Assembly (NCBI GenBank): GCA_021397835.1
Contig: JAJFZO010000896.1
Location: 1,838,501 to 1,902,500, forward strand
Direction: 5' to 3'
From: Moringa oleifera
Lineage: Eukaryota > Streptophyta > Magnoliopsida > Brassicales > Moringaceae
Length of the DNA: 64,000 bases
In this document: piece after piece, positions 36,320 to 47,034 of the stretch
Layout of the letters: each line of letters starts with the position of its first letter
Numbering within the stretch: position 1 is the stretch's first letter
Made by a program: the position numbers and the translations under genes
The notes under the pieces: model-generated
Told to the model about the DNA's origin: nothing
Databases searched by the model: none
The model's input: the letters and a program-made list of their open reading frames with translations, nothing else

Positions 36320-36669
36320 CCCTTGAAGGCAGCTATGGCAACTTCTATTGGCAGTCGCCAAGGTTGCCACCTTACTGCCCTCGAAGGTAGCCATGGCAAC
36401 CATCATGGGTAGTTGCCAAAGCTCCCACCTTGTTACCCTTGAAGGCAGCCATGGCGACCACCATGGGCTATTGCCAAGGCTACCACCATGTTGCACTGGA
36501 AGGTACCCATGGCGACCTTCATGGTCTGTCGCCAAGGCTACAACCTTGCTGCCCTCAAAGGCAGTGATGGCAACCAACCATGGGCAGTCGCCAAGGCTAC
36601 CACCTGTCCACCTTCGAAGGCAGCCATGGCAACCACCATGGGTCGTCACTAAGGCTGCCACCTAGCTGC
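36320..36669. repeat. 58-bp tandem repeat array, six units, in CACTA B
   Basis: Units start at 36320, 36378, 36436, 36494, 36552 and 36611, almost exactly 58 bp apart, with the motif 'ccctcgaaggcagccatgg' then 'caaccaccatggg' and 'cgccaaggct.ccacctt'. A decayed partial unit continues to about 36780. The inner 'ccatgg...ccatggg' makes each unit partly palindromic. Confidence 0.88.
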
Positions 36670-37139
36670 CTCCATAAGCTACCATGGACACTTGCATGTG
36701 AAAGCATGCCCTTGACTATCTTCGAAGGCAGCCATGGACGCTTACATACGAAAGCATGCCTTTGGCTGCTTTAGAAGAGTGGTAAGGAGCTTTCACTACA
36801 TATCCAATGATTGACTTGAAGTCGGTTGCTAGATTTTACTTCTAACGACAGCAATAAATGGCTATCACTAGGTCCTTATAAATATAAACCTTAATTTTTT
36901 CCATTTCGCACAAGCGCCGCATTTCTTCCCCTCATTTCTTTTGCTGTTCCTGCATCTCTCTCTTGACAGCTCTCTTTCTCTCTGGCCAGCTTCTCGATCT
37001 CCTTCGTTTTCTAGTCCATTTTCTCCACCGTGAAAGGGCATCTTTTCCTTTTCTATGCGAGGCTGCTCTCTTTGCTTGATAATTTGTACAGGTAATTGTA
37101 GAAATTTTTATTGATAATATTGATAGTTGAAAAATCTTA

Positions 37140-37880
37140 TATAAAAACATTACGATTAGATTTGGTAATTACAGAATTATTTAGATGTTAAACTAATTTT
37201 GTACTTATTAATTTTATTTTTTAATAAATTTAATTTATGTTATATTAGTTAGGTAATGGTTTAATTTAATTGTAATTTGAGATAAATATTTTAATTAGAT
37301 TTTTATAAAATTTAAATTAGTTAGATGATAATTAAATTTTGTAGTTATTAATTTGATTTGTTAATGAATTTAGTTTACGTGATTAGTTAGAAAAAAATTT
37401 AATTAGTTTGTAATTTAAGATAATAATTTAATTAGATTTTTATGAAATTTAAATTAGTTAGGGATTAATTAAAATTTTTAATTGTTAATTTTATAGGTTA
37501 ATTAAATTTAGTTTATATTAGATTCGATAGTTAATAGTTTAATTAGTTTGTAATTTGAGATAAATAATTTAAGTTGATTTGTATGAAATTTAAATTAGTT
37601 AGGTATTAATTAAAATTTGTAATTGTTAATTTTATAGGGTAATTAAATTTGCTTTATTTTAGATTAGAAATTTAATAGTTTAATTAAATTGTAACTAAAA
37701 AATAATTTAATTAGATTTTTATAAATTTTAAATTAGTTAAATGTTAATTAAATTTTGTAGTTGTTAATTTTATTTGTTAATAAAATTAATTTGCATTAGA
37801 TTAAATAGATAATAGTTTAATTAGATTATAATTTTATGAGATAAATAATTTAATTAGTTTTTTTTGAAAATTAATTTACT
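37140..37880. repeat. AT-rich block with diverged repeats in CACTA B
   Basis: Phrases of the kind 'taattagatttttataaa' and 'aaattagttaggtattaat' recur about every 120 bp (for example 37290, 37435, 37565, 37705). It is equivalent to 27170-28380 of the partial copy. Confidence 0.7.
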
Positions 37881-37884
37881 TACC

Positions 37885-37967
37885 TGTCAAATGAGCCAGA
37901 TTTTGAAAGTTATTCTATGAAAAAAGAGGATAAGGAAGTGGAAGAGGAAGACCTTGAAAATGATTAG
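37885..37967 (+). pseudogene. Acidic C-terminal tail of a TNP2-type transposase in CACTA B
   Basis: A short open stretch, PDFESYSMKKEDKEVEEEDL, ends at a TAG (37965-37967). It matches the Glu/Asp-rich tail seen at 46740-46821. The rest of the TNP2 gene has been deleted from B and the repeat-rich block sits where it should be. Confidence 0.5.
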
Positions 37968-38169
37968 TTTTTTTGTTTTTAAAATTTTTTTGTTTGAATT
38001 ATTTAATCTATTGGTTTATCTAATCTATTTTGAGAATTATGTGTTGAACTGATTATTTGTTATATTGTCTTTTTATCATATATTTTAAGGGGTTTTAGTT
38101 TGATTTTAAGGGAAGATTCTATCAAATTTTTTATAAATTTATCAAACTAACTTAAGCTTATAAATTTCA

Positions 38170-39442
38170 TCAACATAATTAGCTGAAGGGCCGAGGGAGA
38201 CGAGATAACTCTAGAGGGAGAGTGACTTTAGAGGAAGAGGTAAGTATCTCGAAGGGACATGTTTTAGCCTCTTCTAGCTTTACTGCCATTAGGATGTCTA
38301 GCTTACAGAGTGTGTGAAGTTCTGGTAGATAATAGATTTATGTAGACAATATCACGTAAGTATCTATAATTAATATTTTTAATACTTTTTATCATTATTT
38401 TTATATTTTTTGTTAATATTTATTTATTGTCTTATTTAACAGGATTGAGCCCCCACATCAATACTTTGCGAAGATTTATAAAATTTTTCAAGAGAGGGTC
38501 AATCCATGTGGATACACGTAGAAGATAATTTCTTGAGAAACCAAAGATTTTTACTATGAAGAATTCAAAGTATGTATAATTATTTACCACAAAAAAATTT
38601 ATTATATTTTATCATACTTACTAACTATTATTTTGTTGTAAAAACATTTTGCAAGGGACAAGGCTATGGATGGCATCTTGAAAGGTGCATACAATGCTCA
38701 AGCTCCGGATCAATATGCTAACTTGATGTATGCATGTTGCCACAAGGTAAGAAATAAGTCTTAATTTGTCCTTGATACTATATGGAGTAGTGACAAATAG
38801 AATGGAACTGTCAGAGTTCAAATAGAAGTGTGAGACCATGTCTCATAATCGATGGAGCGAAACAAGTAGACCCGGATCAACATAGTGTCGGTTTAATAAA
38901 TAACTATAATTATATCTTTGTTTACTTTACAATTCGGTTCAACTAATGAGTGAGTTAAAAAAATACTTTATTTATTGTAAGAATGCTTTGAGGAGTTGAT
39001 TGTATTAGCTTCTTAGCTACTGTAAAAATCTTTTGATATGCCTGAGATAGACAATAGTAAGCTTTACTATAAGACAATAGGTGGAGATAAAAGCGTCAAG
39101 TGTACCGGCTTGGGAGCCAAGCTCTATCATTGTATTCAGGCAGTAGTTCTAACAGTGGACGCAATGTTAATAACATACTATGTAGGACATGCGCTCTCAG
39201 ATGAAGGTTATGAAAAAATGCATAGAGCTAGAGCATCAGTTTATGGAAGAGCGTACGGATGGGAGCGTAGGACTTTAGAAAGAGATATTGGAGGATGAGA
39301 GTAGCACGAGGGAGTATAATCGTATATGCTTCTACATTGAATTGTAAGAGTGCTTATAGAGAGAGGTTGATATGAATGACGCATTCGCAATATAGAAGCT
39401 CTTCTTTTGGGAAGCCCACCCCTAGCATCGTTTAATAATTAG
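38170..39442 (+). pseudogene. Ptta/En/Spm-type plant CACTA second gene, remnant 2
   Basis: Same exon series as at 28500-29955 and 47035-48615: a basic start near 38185; an exon with VNPCGYT then a TKDFYYEEFK-like segment near 38500-38570; KHFARDKAMDGILKGAYNAQ near 38643-38705; and a last exon near 38985-39442. That exon begins with a degenerate start, is open from 39038 to 39298 (SKLYYKTIGGDKSVKC), and then has a coiled tail ending at TAG 39440-39442. Stops interrupt the earlier exons. Its family role is as an accessory protein of CACTA transposons. Confidence 0.65.
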
Positions 39443-39943
39443 ATGAAATTTCTTGTATGAATATTGTATTTGATGAGAATAGAATATAATTTTGTATTTA
39501 TCATCTTGTTTCGTGAATTTTATTTAATTTTTTTAATTTTTTTCTGTTTAGATATAATTTAAAATTAATTTTTTAAAAAATTAATTATATTAGCAACAGA
39601 TCTATTAGTCACTAATCAATTTCTAGCTTAGCAATAGATTAGTATCGGTCGCTAGATTAGCAACAAATTTATATCTTTTGCTATTTTAGCTATAGATTCA
39701 TGTTGGTCGCTAGTTTAGCGACAGATTCATATCGGTCGCTAAACTTATGATATATTTGTATTGATCGCGAATCAGTCGCTAACTAACAACAGATATAAAT
39801 TTCAGTCATTACCTTTTTTTTGCGACAATAATTTTAACTATCAATTTTTTCTATCGTTAATCTGTCGTTAAATTTTTTTGTGACAAATTTTTTTAATTTA
39901 ACGACCGATGTATTTGTTGTTAAAATTGAATTTTTTTGTAATG

Positions 39944-40164
39944 ATTACCAACAGTGAAACAAAGCATGTAGAAGAATCAACGAAATCATAATATATCGGT
40001 AATAAGAAGAGGAAGAAACACTTGAAAGCTCAATCGCCTCATATAACTGTTAAACCAAGATCATCATAGAGCATAATTATAGCTAACAACTACTACCACA
40101 TATGGGAAGGAAGGGCGAGAGAAATTTACATGCATTAGTGCCAAAACCATAATGTTAAAAATAA
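39944..40164 (+). pseudogene. Resumed gag coiled-coil tail after CACTA B
   Basis: Lys/Glu-rich plus-strand sequence continues the gag remnant cut at 35336 once B and one copy of the ATT duplication are removed. It ends near 40160, where TNP2 homology begins abruptly. Confidence 0.45.
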
Positions 40165-41275
40165 AGAAAAAGTGAAAGGATCAATATGCAATGCATATTT
40201 GGTTAAAAGAAGCATCATCATTTTGTTCACACTATTTCGAGCCACATATCAACATACGATATCGAAGAGTGCCACGAAACATTACTGGTGAGTATGATGC
40301 CAAAAAACATGAAAGAATTCTATCAATCTTTAAACAACTTAGTCAGGTATTCGAAAAAGAAAAATCTAGATATTTGATAGAAGAAGAATATCAAGCCGTT
40401 CATATATATGTTTTGTTGAACTGTCGTGAGGTCGAACCGTTCATAAAGTACACGTATCTCATCTTTCAATCATAGTAATTTGCTTAGTCAATCGCACATA
40501 AAAACCTTCCTTATTAATGATAATATTTTTTAAACTAATATTTTGTAGGATTTATACTTCTCAATTGCGCAAACAACGTCCACGCATAATTGATTGTGAG
40601 TTTGATATTCATCTAGATCTTTAATTTTTAAATTGGTTCAATCTATACATGTGTACTTATAATCTACACTTTTAAATTATTAATTCTTTTTTGGTAAATA
40701 TATATAAGTCAAATGATCAATTTTTAATATTTATAGGCACATGACCCACTAAATTTTATTGACAACAACTTTGTCAAAGATGTTGTAAAAGATCCATTAC
40801 GATCTATGAAGTCATATCTAAGATACTATGAATGGTTATAAATTTTGCATTGAAAGTCATGATTTGGATAGATCAATAATGAACAATGGAGTTTGCATTA
40901 AAAGGTCCAATTATAATGCACATGAAAGCAACTATTTAGATATTGTTGGAGGTGTTACAATTATAATACTTAGTGTTACCAATCAAGAGAATCGTTTTAT
41001 TCATGTGTGAATGGTTTGATCGTACACCGAATGTAGGCACCAAAGTACATAAATCATATAATCTAGTAGACATCCTTCACACAAAGAGATTGAATAAGTA
41101 TGAGTCATTTGTCTTGGCTTCCTATACAACTCAAGTCCACTATGTTCCTTATCCAAGCTTAAGGCGTGATAAGCATAACTGGTGGACTCTTTGCAAATAA
41201 GGCTAGGGATGTTGTTGCTCTTCTATAGTATAATTTCATTGGTGGATCAACCCAAGATGCTCATTTTTAAGATGA
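40165..41275 (+). pseudogene. TNP2-type CACTA transposase, C-terminal region, interrupted by CACTA C
   Basis: Homology starts at about 40165 with GSICNAYLVKEASSFCSHYF (an intact run except for a frame change near 40190). It continues with a region typical of what follows the DUF4218 part of plant TNP2 (YQAVHIYVLLNCREVEPFI near 40400-40450). It then enters a DUF4216-like domain (CEWFDRTPNVGTKVHKSY near 41010-41060; SFVLASYTTQVHYVPYPS near 41105-41160). It is broken at 41275 by element C. The acidic C-terminal tail resumes at 46610 and ends at TAG 46819-46821. The N-terminal catalytic part is missing. Confidence 0.72.
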
Positions 41276-41370
41276 CATTACCACAAATAAAAGCTTTAAT
41301 GACAATAAAAAATGGCTTTTAATGATAATTATAGAACTGTTATCTTTGTTCATGTCATTAAAAAGGGGAG

Positions 41371-41620
41371 GTTTTAATGACAGTTATTGAAAACTGTCAT
41401 TAAAGGCCCTTACTTTTAATGACAGTTCTATTCGAACTGTTGTTAAAGAAGGGGCCTTTAATGATAATTTTGATAAAACTGTCGTTAAAGGCCCCTTTTT
41501 TTAATGATAGTTTTGATTGAATTGTCATTAAAGGCCCTCTACCTTTAACGATAGTTCTATTAAACTATCATTAAAAGGACCCTTTTTAAACTACAATTAT
41601 GATAAAACTATCATTAAAAG
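41371..41620. repeat. Left subterminal inverted-repeat array of CACTA C
   Basis: Six units are of the same kind as in A: TTTAATGACAGTT, short loop, AACTGTCATTAAA. Several are decayed, including unit centres 'tattgaa', 'tattcg' and 'gataa'. Confidence 0.85.
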
Positions 41621-42194
41621 TTCAAAAAAATATATATTTTTTATTAATTTTAAAATAAATACAAAATTTTTATTTTAAAATTATCCAAAACCTGTATATA
41701 TAAAATTCTTTATCTCTTCCACATCAACCATATACATCAATACAATTCTCCACAATATCCAACCAAAATTCTCTCCATCAAAATTAAATTACAATATGTA
41801 AATATGACACTTCAATTTTAAATTTAGTCAACACATATAAGTATACAATTATCAAATACAACAATCACAATTCTTTTTATACATTTCAATTAAATAACTA
41901 TACTATATTTCTTCCTTCAACATAATTACACCAACACTTCAATGAGAAAACTTTTTCCTGTTATGCACTTCAATACTATTCTCACTGAAACCATAATTTC
42001 TTCTTTTATGTTTGAAAATATTTCAACATAATCCCATCCAAAAAAGTAATAAAAGATTAACAAAACAAAAAAAAATTAATGTCATAATTGAACTTCCTAT
42101 ATACAATACATGAGTTTAAATATACATTATCATACATAATCCTAAAAATTCAACTATATAAATTCAATGATGTTCATGTGTATAAAAATATTCA

Positions 42195-42835
42195 AGGTTC
42201 AACTTTCTAATATGGCATTCCGAAGAAATTGTCTAACCTCAGTTCTAACTTCATCAATATTCGATTGGATGTAAATATCTTTGTCCACTAACTTTTTTTT
42301 TTTTAAAAGTTAGTCTAATTAAAATTTTTAGTAAGCACATCGATTAATTATTGGAGTATTTACATAAACAAATGCTTAAAAACTTACCATTTTGGCATAT
42401 GAGATATTTATATTATGTCTATTAATGATGTCCCTTAAAATTTTCATAACATAATATCCACACTCAATATTTGAAGGCTGATGTGGACATTATATTAAAA
42501 ATTTTTAATTGTTATATTTTGTAAAATAAATAAAACTAACATCACATATAGATTTAATATATACATACCTTAGTAGGAATACTCCTAAGAATGCATCTAT
42601 TGTTTGATTCTTCGATAACTTGGAACAATTTAAAAGAGCTGCCGGTAGAAAATAATTAATATTTTTAAGAGTAAAAAAATATATATACTAATATAAATGA
42701 AAATATTTTCACTTGTGTTGATATAAGTTGATTTAGTTCTTGACAAGAACCATAGTTCAAAGGATCAAAAATACTATACACGAAAATATAAGGCTTAACA
42801 ACCACCAATATCCACTGCTGCCTACATTAAAAAAA
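42195..42835 (-). pseudogene. Ulp1-like (C48) cysteine-protease domain remnant in CACTA C
   Basis: Minus-strand exons read QQWILVVVKPYIFVYSIFDP then LNYGSCQELNQLIST (about 42822-42720), a linker, then PSNIECGYYVMKILRDIINR (about 42480-42415) and a C-terminal helix RTEVRQFLRNAILES ending near 42205. The W-x-L-V-V-V strand and the ECGYYVM box match the Ulp1-type SUMO-protease fold carried by many plant CACTA second proteins. The catalytic Cys is present. The residue before Trp, usually the catalytic His, reads Gln here. Exon borders near 42825 (acceptor tgtag) and others were judged by eye. No SUMO-protease function is claimed for the decayed copy. Confidence 0.6.
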
Positions 42836-43099
42836 TAAATGTTAAAAATATTGTGAATAAAACTATTAATAATTTCAACTAGTATTAAGACTTACCTTAA
42901 GTTATAAGGAAATATCACTACTCATCTGTCACATGGATCTATCATTTTATTACCTAGTGACGGGCTTGGATGTCTATACTTATAGTGATGGATCAGTAAA
43001 TACAAAATACTTTTCCAAGCCGAGTGTAACTTAATCTACATAATGTTTATTGAAATAATAAAGAGTAAAAAAATATATATATAAATATGAAGTAGCTGA

Positions 43100-43335
43100 A
43101 CAATAATAAATTAATAAAAATTTAGTTTTGATAGCTGCTATTAACTTCATATACATATAAATGATTCCGTATCTCACATGGAGTATGACGCTTCATATTA
43201 TCACATTTAATACATGGACACCAAACCAATTCAAGGTTACCACTATTCTGAATTGCATAATCCAAAAAGTTATTCACCCCTACATCATATGCATTTGATC
43301 TTCTATCAGCAAACATCCAAGTTTTATCTTTTCTA
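43100..43335 (-). pseudogene. Transposase-associated domain (TNP2 N-terminus) remnant in CACTA C
   Basis: The minus-strand frame 43316-43122 reads MFADRRSNAYDVGVNNFLDY then AIQNSGNLELVWCPCIKCDN and a HLYVYEV end. This is the transposase-associated domain (PF13963 type) with its CPC-x2-C zinc-ligand pattern, which begins plant TNP2 proteins. The conserved 'DKSW' residues lie just before the Met (revcomp of about 43317-43330, 'KTWMF'). No catalytic TNP2 region follows in C; only AT-rich sequence lies where it would be expected. Confidence 0.7.
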
Positions 43336-44200
43336 AAATGTAAATAATATTTAATTATTTATTTTTTAAGTATCTAATATATCAAGTAAATTTAAATAAA
43401 TGATTAATAACTATTTATTTAATTAATACAAATAATGAATATTTATTTAATATCTAATTTATTACTATAAAAGCATCTAGTTAACTAGCTAGTAAATTAA
43501 TTAAAATTTAAATAATATTTAATTATTTACTTCATAGGTATTAAATTTATTAATTAAAATTTAACTAAATAATTGATAACTATTTGTTTAATTAATACAT
43601 AGTTAATATTTAATTAACATCTAATTAATTACTATAGAAGCATTTAACTGACTAGTAACATAATTAAAATTTGAATAACATTTAATTTTTTACTTCACAG
43701 GCATCTAATTTATTAATATTAGCTAAATAAATGCTTAATAACTAATTAGTTAATTAATACATAGTAATTAATTATCATTTAATAATTACTACACAAGCAT
43801 CTAACTAGCTAGTAACTTGATTAAAATTTAAATAATATATAATTATTTACTTTACAAGCATATAATTAATTAATTATCTATTTAAAATTTAACTACTTAT
43901 ATTTATTTATGTTAACTAAAAAATCAATATAATTAAATATGATGAAATATACCAATTAATCTTACCTAGAAAATTAATTCAAACATAAATTCATCTACAC
44001 CTAATATATAATTAATTCATCATAATATAAATTCATCTAATTAACATCTAATTAATTTATCAATTAATCTAAAAATCTTAATAATTATCAAATAAAAATT
44101 TACCAAATACACTTAATAAAGAATTTCTCAAAATAATATACATTCTCAATATATTTTTTAAATCAAAATTAACCAAATTGAATAAAAATTATGAAACATA
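43336..44200. repeat. AT-rich block with diverged tandem repeats in CACTA C
   Basis: Phrases such as 'aattatttacttcataggcat' and 'actagctagtaa' recur about every 130-170 bp (near 43480, 43520, 43640, 43690, 43805, 43840). No coding sequence is present. Confidence 0.65.
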
Positions 44201-44356
44201 AATTTCATAAAAAAGTTTCGAATCTATATTAAAATGCCTACATATGTTTGAATGCCAAAGATAAAGGAATTGAGGGGGAGGATGTGGTTGCTCCTTGTGA
44301 AGATTGAGACAAATAAGAGAAAAAAAAGTAAGGAGAGAGCAAACAGAAAAGGATCG

Positions 44357-44647
44357 AAGAGAGGTAATGCGACTACCAACAGCTAGCCTAGTTACTTCTA
44401 GACAAAGAGCAAAAAGGAGAAGGCCAAAAGAGAGGCAATGTGGCTGCCATGCTAGCAACTGGTCTAGTTGTTTCTAGACAAAGACCAAGGAATAGAGGGC
44501 CAAAAAGAAGAAGTACAGCTACCAGCATCTAGCTTAGTTACTTGTAGAAGGAGAGCAAAGAGGAGAATGGTCGAAAAGAGGCAATGTAGCTGCCAGTAGC
44601 TGGTCTAGTTATTTCTAAATATAGAGCAAAGAGGAGAAGGATGAAAT
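44357..44647. repeat. Tandem repeat in CACTA C, about 70-80 bp unit, four copies
   Basis: Units each hold 'gaggcaatgtggctgcca', 'agctggtctagtta.ttcta' and 'gagcaaagaggagaagg'. They correspond in position and in part of their sequence to the 22649-23010 repeats of element A, which supports A and C being one family. Confidence 0.75.
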
Positions 44648-44729
44648 AAAGATTAAAAATTGCGCGTCTGGCTGCTGGTGAGATCTGGAGATGAATTAAA
44701 GATCCCTTGCTGCTTAAACCAAGGTTGGA

Positions 44730-44905
44730 TAGCCTTTAATGCCAGTTTTGCTAGAACTGGCGTTGAAGGCCACCTTTCATGGGTCAGAACTGATGTGAAG
44801 AGCACGGGATATCCTTCAACACTAGTTCTAGCAAAATGGCATTGAAGGACACAAGCTTTTATGCCAGTTGTGGTAGAACTAGTGTGAAAGGATATTAAAG
44901 GCTAT
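44730..44905. repeat. Internal inverted-repeat units of CACTA C
   Basis: Hairpins of the type CTTTAATGCCAGTTTTGC / GAACTGGCGTTGAAGG occur at about 44737-44773, 44812-44850 and 44857-44890. They match the internal hairpins of A in position but carry GCC/GGC in place of GTC/GAC. Confidence 0.8.
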
Positions 44906-45009
44906 CCTCTGCATCAGTTGTGTGTTGATAGCTTATCTTACTGTTTCCATTTTTCCCCCTCTCCTTATAAATGACATGATTTTTCATTAACTAATGGCAA
45001 GGTTCTATT

Positions 45010-45795
45010 CTTTTTTGACAGTACTGGACTTCAGTTGGCCATCAATAGATCCTATTCTTACATTTTTTTTCCTGAACTTGGTGGTGGGAACCAGCATGCC
45101 AGGGTATGTACTAGTATTTCATTTCAATATCTCTATCTTTTTATAAGCTAATTAATTTATACCAATATTCTACATTCATCCATTTTGAAGGTGAGTCTTC
45201 TTCAAATTCCCAATAAGGAGGAGTTAAGGCAAAAGAATCTTTTTAGTGTTAGTGATTGCAAAATGTATTGGCATGTTATATTAAAGTTGTCATGATATAT
45301 TGGCCTTTGTGTGGTGTCATGTCATTATATAATTTTATTTTGTATGAGCATCAGCAATCCTCTATATACTAAAGCACTCTACATTGCCATGCCCTTGAAC
45401 TTCATTCTTTAATAATTTACTGGACTTATTTTCCTATCTTTTATTGCTGTTTTTCTGGTCCCTTAGGCCACCATCTTTCTTGACTCTCGAGAAGGAAAAA
45501 GAGATTGTGAAGAACTTGAAGAAGTGTAGTAAGAAGTATGAGGCCAAGGACCAAGATATGTCCTTGCTATTGAGTGAGCAAGATTGTAAGAATAGGAGAA
45601 TGTTGAAGGATGAATGGGACAAGTGGGTTACCGAGTGGAAACGGCTGCATGAAGATGAAAAATTGGTGAGGTAACTATTAAGGGATGGAGAAGCCAGTGA
45701 TAAGGAAGAGAAATATGAGGCTAAAGAAGTCAAACAAGAGGAGTTGCTGGATGTCTCAAAAGAAGTGCTTCCTTTCGAGTATGGGGATCAGTGAC
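45010..45795 (+). pseudogene. Unrecognised coding-like segment in CACTA C (possible captured exons)
   Basis: Two coding-like stretches are flanked by splice-like borders. One near 45025-45110 contains DFSWPSIDPILTFFFPELGG and ends at 'gtatgta'. The second, 45474-45674, is charged and helical (LEKEKEIVKNLKKCSKKYEA, then DEWDKWVTEWKRLHEDEK). Acidic/Lys-rich sequence follows to about 45790, ending in VLPFEYGDQ and TGA. I do not recognise the family. The position, between internal hairpins, is the same place where A carries its duplicated foreign-looking segment, so capture from a host gene is possible. Confidence 0.4.
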
Positions 45796-46139
45796 CTTTA
45801 ATGTGACATTTTTCCCGTGATTAGATTACAAATCGAGTCGCTGCGCAATAGTGACTAAGAGATTCCTAACCAGTATTTACTGTTTTATGCCACCCATGCA
45901 TGTAGTAGGGAGCTTATTTAAGAATTTTGGTATAGTTTTAGAAAAAAAGATAGTAAAGTTTAGTATATGCAATGCTTTTAGTGGATCCTTGTGTTTTTCT
46001 TACATAGTGTTTTTAAGGTTTTTATTACTTTCTCTAAAAACTTCTTAACTTCCTACTTCCATAACACATATTATTGAAGTATGTGTAAAGTAAATGATGA
46101 TTAACAACAATAAAAATAAGACAAAGGAAGCTTGAATGG

Positions 46140-46580
46140 CATTAGCAGAGCTGGCTTGAAGAGCAAGGGTCTTCAATGTCGTTCTAGTAAAACTGGCGTT
46201 GAAGGCCACTGCCTTTCAAGCCAGTTGTAGATAGAATTAGCGTGAAAGGTTATTGAAGGCTGTCCCCATCCTAGGGCCGGTTATGTGAGTGAAGGCCTTT
46301 AACGCTAACTCTAAAAGAACTGGCATCAAAGGCCTCAGTGCTAGTCTTTTTTATTCAAGTCTTTAACATCAGTCGTCTAAGAACTAGCATTGAAGGATCC
46401 AGGGATGGTTTTTTAACACCAGTTCTTATTGAACTGGCAGGAAAAGATAATTTGTAATGTTAATTTATTGTTAACTGATATCAAAGACCCCATTTTTAAT
46501 GACAATTTCGGAAGAATTGTTATTAAAAGTATTAAGAAACCTTTTAATGATTGTTCTTTGAATAACTGTCATTAAATTGT
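46140..46580. repeat. Right internal and subterminal inverted repeats of CACTA C
   Basis: Hairpins of the GCCAGTT/AACTGGC type occupy 46140-46450. Near the terminus they give way to TTTAATGACAATTTC / GAATTGTTATTAAA (46494-46527) and TTTTAATGATTGTTC / AATAACTGTCATTAAA (about 46541-46576), mirroring the inner-to-outer change seen in A. Confidence 0.75.
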
Positions 46581-46609
46581 TGTCACTTATTATAATATTT
46601 GTAGTATTG

Positions 46610-46821
46610 TGACGAAAGAGATGCCCATAAAATTGACAATGATACGAACGATTATCCAATATCCTTGAATGATCCAAATGGGACATTAAATAGATATTAA
46701 TGATAAGAAAGAAAACATGCTAGAACAATCAGATTTAAAAAGTGTTCCTACTGAGGACGAGGATGATGACATGAAAGAGGAAGAGGAAGAGGAAGAGGAA
46801 GACTCTAAAGATGATGATTAG
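46610..46821 (+). pseudogene. TNP2 C-terminal tail resumed after CACTA C
   Basis: After one copy of TGA, the TNP2 frame resumes with HKIDNDTNDYPISLNDPNG. It continues (with a few stops) into an acidic tail [19 protein letters not shown] ending at TAG 46819-46821. It pairs with the fragment ending at 41275. Confidence 0.65.
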
Positions 46822-47034
46822 TTATATGCAAACAAAAATTTATTGTTTGAATTGTTGAATATTGTGTTTTAAGTAATCTAATTTTGTAAAATGAGTGTTG
46901 GCTAATTCGGTTATTTATTGCATTATATTTTCATTGTGTATTTCAAAGGGTTGAAGTTCAATTTTTAAGGGAGATTCTATAGAATATTTTTATAAAACTT
47001 TAGTTGTCAAACTAACTTTGATACACATGCTTAG

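Larger units (their letters stand above)
35337..39943 (+). mobile_element. CACTA (En/Spm) transposon B, 4607 bp
   Basis: The left terminus is CACTACAAAAAAAA at 35337. The right terminus reads inward CATTACAAAAAAATTC from 39943, with one mismatch in the CACTA pentamer. The trinucleotide ATT flanks both sides (35334-35336, 39944-39946), giving the expected 3-bp target duplication. Subterminal repeats of the 'AGCGACAGA...TTGCTA' type occur at both ends (35380-35500, 39590-39900). Inside are a GC-rich repeat island, an AT-rich block and a Ptta-type gene remnant. Confidence 0.88.
41276..46609 (-). mobile_element. CACTA (En/Spm) transposon C, 5334 bp, same family as A
   Basis: The left terminus is CATTACCACAAATAAAAGC (41276). 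The right terminus reads inward CAATACTACAAATATTATA from 46609. Both are eroded versions of element A's ends, and the adjoining subterminal bases also match A. TGA flanks both sides (41273-41275, 46610-46612), a 3-bp target duplication. Coding remnants (Ulp1-like and transposase-associated domains) lie on the minus strand. Removing C rejoins the TNP2 gene of the older element. The eroded termini suggest C inserted long ago. Confidence 0.85.

Noticed and set aside
36320..36669. Regularly spaced repeats as a CRISPR-like array
   Set aside because: Units are contiguous 58-bp tandem copies with no unique spacers, and the DNA is from a plant.
35572..36774. Many open reading frames of 60-121 codons on both strands
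   Set aside because: They overlap each other on both strands across a GC-rich tandem-repeat island, follow the repeat period, and contain no recognisable domain.
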